Positions 44,373 to 48,759 of a stretch of DNA of 48,759 nt are shown here, one piece after another. The stretch spans positions 1 to 48,759 of the forward strand of contig NZ_BBIS01000006.1 in assembly GCF_000730605.1 (NCBI RefSeq), written 5' to 3'. Made by a program: the position numbers and the translations under genes. Origin of the DNA: Pseudomonas monteilii NBRC 103158 = DSM 14164 (GTDB lineage: Bacteria; Pseudomonadota; Gammaproteobacteria; Pseudomonadales; Pseudomonadaceae). Position 1 is the stretch's first letter, and each line of letters starts with the position of its first letter. Below the pieces are notes generated by a model. That model saw nothing but the letters and a program-made list of their open reading frames with translations. It had not been told where the DNA came from and searched no databases.

Positions 44373-44807
44373 ATGACAGGAATTGCAGCAGTCAGCATCA
44401 GCACCACGGCCCAGGCGTTGAGCACGACTCAGAGCGCCGAGAGCCAGGACGCGAAAAAGGCTGAAGAGGGTGGCACAGTCGCTCAGACCGACGCCTCCAG
44501 GGCGAACGGTGGCGGCCAGGCCCAAGGGGCCCAGGGCAGCAGTGAAAGCTCGGAGCCTGCGCACATCAAGCAATTGCGCGAGATGATCAAGAAGCTGCAA
44601 AAGCAATTGGCCGACGAACAGAAACAACTGGCCCAGTTGATGGCGCAGAAGATGGAAGAAACCGCCAAGATGGCCGCTGTGAGTGCCAAGCAGGCGAGCA
44701 TCGCGACCATCAATGGTGAAATCCTGCAGGCAACTGCGCAGTTGCTCGAAGCGCTGCAGACGTCAGGTGGCAGCAGTGCAGGGGGGATGGTCAATACGCA
44801 GGCATGA
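44373..44807 (+). CDS. Hypothetical protein with central coiled coil
   Basis: 144 residues, not recognised. An N-terminal Ser/Thr/Ala-rich part of 60 residues is followed by a coiled coil (about 64-105; IKQLREMIKKLQKQLADEQK and onward) and a Gly/Ser-rich tail. There is no signal peptide, membrane segment or Cys. GGGAGA precedes ATG 44373. It is divergent from pvdA, with the PvdS box between them. A poor TAAAG-N16-CGA match (44302-44325) sits before it and is not trusted. Confidence 0.6.
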   Translation: MTGIAAVSISTTAQALSTTQSAESQDAKKAEEGGTVAQTDASRANGGGQAQGAQGSSESSEPAHIKQLREMIKKLQKQLADEQKQLAQLMAQKMEETAKMAAVSAKQASIATINGEILQATAQLLEALQTSGGSSAGGMVNTQA

Positions 44808-44849
44808 TACGACTGGGGCCTGCAAAGGCCCCAGCGAGACCGTTTGAGT

Positions 44850-45776
44850 TTACTCGGAAACCAGGCGTCCCTTGTTCTGCCGGTCTGCCTTGTACTGCAT
44901 GGCCACTGCGGGTGCCGGTTTGGCGGCACCGGTTTCCAGCCACTGACGCATGCGGCTGGCATCGGCGAAGTGGGTGTACTTGCCGAACGCATCCAGGATG
45001 ACCATGGCCACCGGGCGGTTGTCCATGCGGGTCAGCAGCACCAGGCAGTGCCCGGCTTCGTTGGTGAAGCCGGTCTTGGTCAGCTTGATGTCCCAGTTGC
45101 TCTTGTTCACCAGGTGGTCGGTGTTACGGAAGCCCAGTGTGTAGTTGGGCTTGCGGAAGGCCACGGTTTTTTCGCGGGTGGTCGACAGCTCGCTCAGCAT
45201 CGGGTACTTGCGCGAGGCCATCAGCAGCTTGGCCAGGTCACGGGCGGTGGACACGTTCTGCGTCGACAGGCCGGTCGGCTCGACATACCGGGTATGTGCC
45301 ATGCCCAGGCTGCGGGCCTTGGCATTCATCGCCTTGATGAACGCCGGATAGCCACCTGGGTAGGCGTTGGCCAAGGAGTTGGCGGCACGGTTTTCCGATG
45401 ACATCAGGGTAATCAGCAGGGTTTCGCGGCGGTCAAGCTGGCTGCCCAGGCGCACGCGCGAATACACGCCTTTCATTTCCGGGTTGTTGGCAATGGTCAT
45501 GGTGAGCATCTCATCCATGGGCAGTTTGGCATCCAGCACCACCATCGCGGTCATTAGTTTGGTCACCGAGGCAATCGGCACCACGCGGTCGGCATGGCTG
45601 GCGTACAGCTCCTGGTTGGTGTTCAGGTCGATCAGCAAGGCGCTGCCTGAAGCCAGGTGCAGCTTGGACGGGTCGCGTTGAACCTGGGCCGGGGGTTGTG
45701 CAGCAGCGGTCGACGGAAGGGTCGCGGTTCCTGTGAGCAACAGCAGCAGGCTGAGGATAGACAGGGATGTTTTCAC
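44850..45776 (-). CDS. pbpG: D-alanyl-D-alanine endopeptidase (PBP7 type)
   Basis: 308 residues from GTG 45776 (another in-frame GTG lies 12 nt upstream). The signal peptide ends near AQPPAQ. The motifs of an active low-molecular-weight PBP are present: SVTK (Ser70/Lys73), SEN (127-129) and KTG (234-236). PbpG cuts D-Ala-meso-DAP cross-links in peptidoglycan. Single gene, no partner seen. Confidence 0.9.
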   Translation of the reverse strand: MKTSLSILSLLLLLTGTATLPSTAAAQPPAQVQRDPSKLHLASGSALLIDLNTNQELYASHADRVVPIASVTKLMTAMVVLDAKLPMDEMLTMTIANNPEMKGVYSRVRLGSQLDRRETLLITLMSSENRAANSLANAYPGGYPAFIKAMNAKARSLGMAHTRYVEPTGLSTQNVSTARDLAKLLMASRKYPMLSELSTTREKTVAFRKPNYTLGFRNTDHLVNKSNWDIKLTKTGFTNEAGHCLVLLTRMDNRPVAMVILDAFGKYTHFADASRMRQWLETGAAKPAPAVAMQYKADRQNKGRLVSE

Positions 45777-46168
45777 GTTGAGGCTCACTAAAAGTTGGTA
45801 TGTCGTTGGCTGTGCAAGGGTTTTCCCCCTAAACCGCTGCATTGTGGAGTATGGCCCAAACGCTGTCGAATGCCTTATGACTAAAGGGCGCAAGGTGAAG
45901 GAAATTTAATCCTGTAGCGGAGCAGTGCCTGATTTCAGGCGTACGGCCGCGATGGCCGCTCGGCGCGGCCTTGATCAGGTCGGATAGCAAATCAGTCTGT
46001 ACGCAGGATGGGAAACAGCTCTTTTGGGTTGCGTGATTCTGCGTTCATCAATGTACACGCGGCCGCCGCTTCGGACTTGTTGACATATCACTGGCTCGGC
46101 GTGTCACGGCGATCCCGGCGCAACCCGTGTTGGGCAGGGCACCGGGATGCCTTTCGGGCTTGCATCGT
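45777..46168. other. Intergenic region without recognised gene
   Basis: 392 bp between pbpG and the lyase-like gene, both leftward. The only visible structure is a short hairpin GCCTGATTTCAGGC near 45930 and a GC-rich inverted stretch near 45950-45970. The open frames here have no coding character, and no known RNA was recognised. Confidence 0.5.
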
Positions 46169-46843
46169 TCAGCGGTGGATCAGCGACAGTTCGCTGATGA
46201 TGCAGATCGAGCCGTCATCGGCCGGTGTTGTATCGGTGTAGTCAACCTGGTTGTAGATGCCGCCGTGGAATTCGAACAACCGTGGCGCCCAGGTACTGTC
46301 GAGTTGCAAATTACCTGACGAGCCGGAAACACCATTGTATTTGGCCGTCACGTTGACCACGCCGGCAGACGTGGTGTGGATGCTGACGATGAACCTGCCC
46401 CCCAGCGGCACGCCTTTCAGCACTGTCGAGTTCACCGGGTCGGCCTGGTTGTAGGTGCGCCGAAAACCCAGCGTGATGTTGCCCTTGTTCCAGAACACCT
46501 TCACCGGCGGGCTATCGTCCCCACGTACGTGCATCTGGGCGATGACCACCTTCTGCGCAGCGTTGACCTTGGTCAGCGTCATGGTTTGGTAGTTCCAGTG
46601 ATCCTGGGCACTGGCCAGTGTCCAATCCTCAGTTTCCGTCCACTCGCAGCGGGTCCTGCGGGTGCTTTTGCTTGAGGCGCCTTTAGTGGGGGCTGAGAAC
46701 TGGATCGAACCATCGCTGAGGACCTTGACGATGCTCGGGTAGCTGGCAATCGCTTCGGCACCGTTGAGTTCGAGTGCAACGGGGTTGGTCGAGGATACGG
46801 CTACCGGCGTAGCGATGATGAGGTTGCTGATGTCTACGGTCAT
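46169..46843 (-). CDS. Polysaccharide lyase family 7 (alginate lyase-like) protein
   Basis: 224 residues matching the alginate_lyase2/PL7 jelly roll. RTRCEWTE (residues 64-70) stands for the RxE(L)RE strand, IAQMHVRG (Gln103, His105) for the catalytic QIH strand, and FHGGIYNQVD (Tyr197) for the YFKAGxYNQ strand. A full catalytic set seems present. There is no signal peptide. It would cut alginate or a related uronan by beta-elimination. It sits next to prophage-type regulatory DNA: a repressor operator lies 70 bp upstream, so it may be co-controlled with the adjoining phage-like genes. Confidence 0.75.
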   Translation of the reverse strand: MTVDISNLIIATPVAVSSTNPVALELNGAEAIASYPSIVKVLSDGSIQFSAPTKGASSKSTRRTRCEWTETEDWTLASAQDHWNYQTMTLTKVNAAQKVVIAQMHVRGDDSPPVKVFWNKGNITLGFRRTYNQADPVNSTVLKGVPLGGRFIVSIHTTSAGVVNVTAKYNGVSGSSGNLQLDSTWAPRLFEFHGGIYNQVDYTDTTPADDGSICIISELSLIHR

Positions 46844-46914
46844 GTGAACTCCTGACGCAAAGCGAGGATTGGCTGGGGGCTCTGGCGGCCGCGTTTGCGG
46901 CTGCGGGATAAAAA

Positions 46915-46954
46915 TTAGCGCTAGGCTAAATTTAAGTCAATCGCTTAAAGCTAA
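46915..46954. promoter_or_regulatory. Repressor operator(s) TTAGC-N5-GCTAA near lyase/DUF1654
   Basis: A perfect 5-bp inverted repeat with 5-nt spacer at 46915-46929, flanked by A/T, and a weaker half (GCTAAAT) at 46950. The same pattern occurs twice at the prophage repressor's own promoter (48291-48305 and 48341-48355). Confidence 0.65.
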
Positions 46955-47049
46955 ATAAATTTCGCTTTGCGCAAAATTACCCACTCGGGAAAATTTTCAG
47001 CGAGGGGCTTTACGCTGGATTTGGCGGTGAGATAAGCTTTTCTCGGATA

Positions 47050-47065
47050 CTGTACAGATATACAG
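47050..47065. promoter_or_regulatory. LexA box before DUF1654 gene
   Basis: CTGT, eight nt, ACAG, an exact match to the LexA/SOS consensus, 17 bp before the start of the DUF1654 gene. Confidence 0.8.
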
Positions 47066-47081
47066 CTTTCAGGGTGAGAAT

Positions 47082-47408
47082 ATGTCTATGCACATGCAGT
47101 CAACTTCCCGGCAGCGTCAGGCAATGACCGGAATCGAGCGTCTTAGCCTGCGGGTGTCGTCGATGATCAACCACCCGGTCGCGCAGACCCAACGCTGGGT
47201 TGTGGTGCATCGCCTGGATACCGACGGTGATGCGGAGTGGGAAGAGGTGATGGGCCTGTTGTCCGAAACGTCCGAGTTGGACCTTACGTTCAACGATGAC
47301 GAGAGCGTTACCGTACGTTGGGCGCGCAGCAGTGTGGAGGAGCGCGATGATTTCATCGTTGAGCAGGACAGCAAGGCGGAGGAGGTCGAAGCGCAGGCGC
47401 CGTTCTGA
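47082..47408 (+). CDS. DUF1654 family protein, SOS-controlled
   Basis: 108 residues. MTGIERLSLRVSSMINHPVAQ, WEEVMGLLSETSELDLTF and VTVRWARSS fit DUF1654, a small Pseudomonas family seen around prophages and pyocins. A LexA box lies 17 bp upstream, so it should be induced on DNA damage. Function unknown. Confidence 0.75.
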   Translation: MSMHMQSTSRQRQAMTGIERLSLRVSSMINHPVAQTQRWVVVHRLDTDGDAEWEEVMGLLSETSELDLTFNDDESVTVRWARSSVEERDDFIVEQDSKAEEVEAQAPF

Positions 47409-47419
47409 GCCTCATGAAG

Positions 47420-47441
47420 AGCCCGCCTGGGGGCGGGCTTG
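47420..47441. terminator. Terminator between DUF1654 and repressor genes
   Basis: An 8-bp inverted repeat AGCCCGCC / GGCGGGCT with a TGGG loop and two T after it, between convergent genes. Confidence 0.65.
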
Positions 47442-47445
47442 GGCG

Positions 47446-48270
47446 TTATACCAAGTGTGCATTCCACACCAGCAGCACCCGGGCCTGGATGTAGGTTTCT
47501 TCGCGGCGAATCATGCGGTCCTTGTGCCGTGAGTTGTCTGAGATCATCTCGAAGTGGTCCTCATCCGCGATTTGCAGCCGCTTGATGTAGATGTGATCGC
47601 CCCAGGAAAAGAAGTAGATCCCGTCGCCCACGAAATCCCGGATGCTCACGTCCACGATCAGTGGGTCACGGTGCTTGATGGTCGGCTCCATTGACTGGCC
47701 CCAGCCGGTCACCATCTTGAGGTGGTGGTGTTCAGTGAATTCCACGCCCAGCTCGCGAAGATGGCTGGGACTGACGCGAACGTCCTTGAACATTTCCGGG
47801 TAATCGTGGGGGATCTGGCCACCGCCCATGGCAGCCCGCACGTCGTAGTGGGCAATCCATACTTCATCACCCACCAGGCCAGGGCGGACAAGCTCAGCTT
47901 TCACCCGTGTGGCGTCCAGCGGCTCTTCAGCTGCGGCCAGCAACCGCTGCCGGGTTTCTTCGGGGATGCCTTTGCCACTTCTGGCAAGCATCTGCTTGAC
48001 CAGGTCGGCCGCAGAAAGCTTGCCGTCGCCGGTTTCGACCGGCAACTGTACCGAGTCACCTGTCGACAGTGCGTCGAACCACCCGCGTGGCAGCCCTTCG
48101 ATGCCCTCAATTCGGCGGGCCACGTCATCGCCCAAGTTTTTTGCGGTCTTGTCAGAAAGGATCTGGCTCAGGTGTGCAGGCGCCATCCCCCAGCGCTCTG
48201 CGCAGGATCCCTTTCTCTGGCTGCCGATCAACTTGACCAGGTTGTGTTTGCGAATGCCGTAGATGTCCAT
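47446..48270 (-). CDS. prtR: LexA/CI-like repressor with S24 autoprotease domain (PrtR-type)
   Basis: 274 residues. An N-terminal HTH (about 10-60, SCAERWGMAPAHLSQILSDKTA) is followed by a linker and a C-terminal S24 peptidase with Ser193 (TGWGQSMEPT) and Lys230 (DHIYIKRLQ). RecA-stimulated self-cleavage would relieve repression of prophage or pyocin genes; the expected Ala-Gly bond is replaced by Met-Gly in the AAMGGG segment. ATG 48270 is chosen because an operator lies inside the longer open frame. It is divergent from the holin-like gene, the usual start of a tailocin cluster. Confidence 0.85.
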   Translation of the reverse strand: MDIYGIRKHNLVKLIGSQRKGSCAERWGMAPAHLSQILSDKTAKNLGDDVARRIEGIEGLPRGWFDALSTGDSVQLPVETGDGKLSAADLVKQMLARSGKGIPEETRQRLLAAAEEPLDATRVKAELVRPGLVGDEVWIAHYDVRAAMGGGQIPHDYPEMFKDVRVSPSHLRELGVEFTEHHHLKMVTGWGQSMEPTIKHRDPLIVDVSIRDFVGDGIYFFSWGDHIYIKRLQIADEDHFEMISDNSRHKDRMIRREETYIQARVLLVWNAHLV

Positions 48271-48290
48271 AGGGCAAAGCATGCCAGTGT

Positions 48291-48355
48291 TTAGCTCGCT
48301 GCTAAATGTGCGCATGGCTAAATTGCCTCTTGTGGTGAAATTAGCTGCAGGCTAA
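48291..48355. promoter_or_regulatory. Operator array of the phage-like repressor
   Basis: Two perfect TTAGC-N5-GCTAA palindromes at 48291-48305 and 48341-48355, with an imperfect one between (half-site GGCTAAATT at 48316-48324). They cover the start of the repressor gene and the space to the holin-like gene, like the right operator of lambda-type phages. Confidence 0.7.
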
Positions 48356-48434
48356 ATTAAAGCGGCAAACAAGGAAAGCCAGCGAGACACTTTTCTCTAG
48401 GGCTCATCACATCATCATTGGTAATGAGGTTCAC

Positions 48435-48749
48435 ATGGATCCGACCGACCTCGGCCCGGGCACAGTCACTTGGCTGAGCGGTACGGGCACTGTGCTGCTA
48501 GGTGCGTTTCTGTGGCTGCGCAAGTGGTTGTCCAAGGATGCGGCCGAGCGTGCGATGGACAGCGCGGATGTTGCAGTCATTCGCCGCCTGACCGAGCTGC
48601 TGGACATTGAGCGGGATGCCCGCCGAGAGGCAGAAACCAAAGCGGACCAGCTGGCCAGGGAGCGCAACGAGCTGGTGCTGACGGTAGGGCGGCTTCAGGG
48701 CAAGATCATGGTGCTGAGCAGCCAGTTGAGTCGTAGCTCGCAACGCTGA
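48435..48749 (+). CDS. Small membrane protein, holin-like
   Basis: 104 residues. A single hydrophobic segment (about 11-29, VTWLSGTGTVLLGAFLWL) precedes a charged coiled coil (VAVIRRLTELLDIERDARREAETKADQLARERNE and onward). The size and position right after a PrtR-type repressor fit the holin gene that opens P2-type tailocins of pseudomonads. Other small phage membrane proteins look similar, so the call stays open. Confidence 0.55.
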   Translation: MDPTDLGPGTVTWLSGTGTVLLGAFLWLRKWLSKDAAERAMDSADVAVIRRLTELLDIERDARREAETKADQLARERNELVLTVGRLQGKIMVLSSQLSRSSQR

Positions 48750-48759
48750 GGGGCCCAGG

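Noticed and set aside
46008..46241. A 77-codon open frame on the plus strand in the pbpG-lyase gap
   Set aside because: No ribosome site, no coding character, and its end overlaps the lyase gene in antisense.

Overview
The window reads as chromosomal DNA of a fluorescent pseudomonad, most likely of the Pseudomonas putida group. The reasons are the high GC with strong G/C at third codon positions, a pyoverdine block (ornithine hydroxylase pvdA, an MbtH-like protein, a type II thioesterase and an eight-gene fpvGHJKCDEF-type operon), two good matches to the PvdS sigma-factor promoter (TAAAT-N16-CGT), P. putida-like REP hairpins, and the families represented. No rRNA, tRNA, CRISPR array or insertion sequence was seen.

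Layout. 1-900: C-terminal end of a large RTX-type secreted protein. 937-5530: a chorismate mutase, a deletion scar fusing an ABC permease start to a TonB-receptor end, an 800-residue protein resembling the P47/OrfX TULIP proteins of toxin clusters, and a broken TonB receptor. 5555-15040: ordinary metabolic and stress genes (LysR regulators, NfsB-type nitroreductase, cysteine desulfurase, acyl-CoA dehydrogenase, SPFH protein, TerC protein, PstS-OmpA fusion). 15136-19058: a four-gene polyamine-type ABC importer. 19322-21590: a second RibB-type enzyme (RibBX), a DUF1330 protein and a pirin. 21818-23255: a PAAR-toxin/immunity pair. 23296-25346: a secreted alpha/beta hydrolase and a divergent LysR regulator. 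25350-26843: a decayed lipid-modification operon (CFA synthase, DUF1365, amine oxidase and SDR remnants, plus an intact NTF2-like gene) behind four TGTACAA-like repeats. 26959-33780: a heterotetrameric sarcosine-oxidase-type operon with folD and purU. 33992-44810: the pyoverdine block. 44850-46843: a D,D-endopeptidase and a PL7 alginate-lyase-like gene. 46900-48759: the control region of a prophage or tailocin (LexA-like repressor, three TTAGC-N5-GCTAA operators, an SOS box, a DUF1654 gene and a holin-like gene at the right edge).

How the genes work together. The purU-folD-soxBDAG operon forms a one-carbon route: an N-methyl group is oxidised onto tetrahydrofolate, FolD makes 10-formyl-THF and PurU releases formate. 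pvdA, mbtH and the thioesterase belong to pyoverdine synthesis, and the fpv operon releases iron from ferripyoverdine in the periplasm. Near-identical palindromic sites upstream of ribBX/DUF1330 and upstream of the polyamine-type importer suggest a shared GntR-type regulator. Several loci carry scars of internal deletion, so this stretch looks as if it is losing accessory functions by short deletions while toxin-like cargo (P47-like gene, PAAR toxin, tailocin) is gained.
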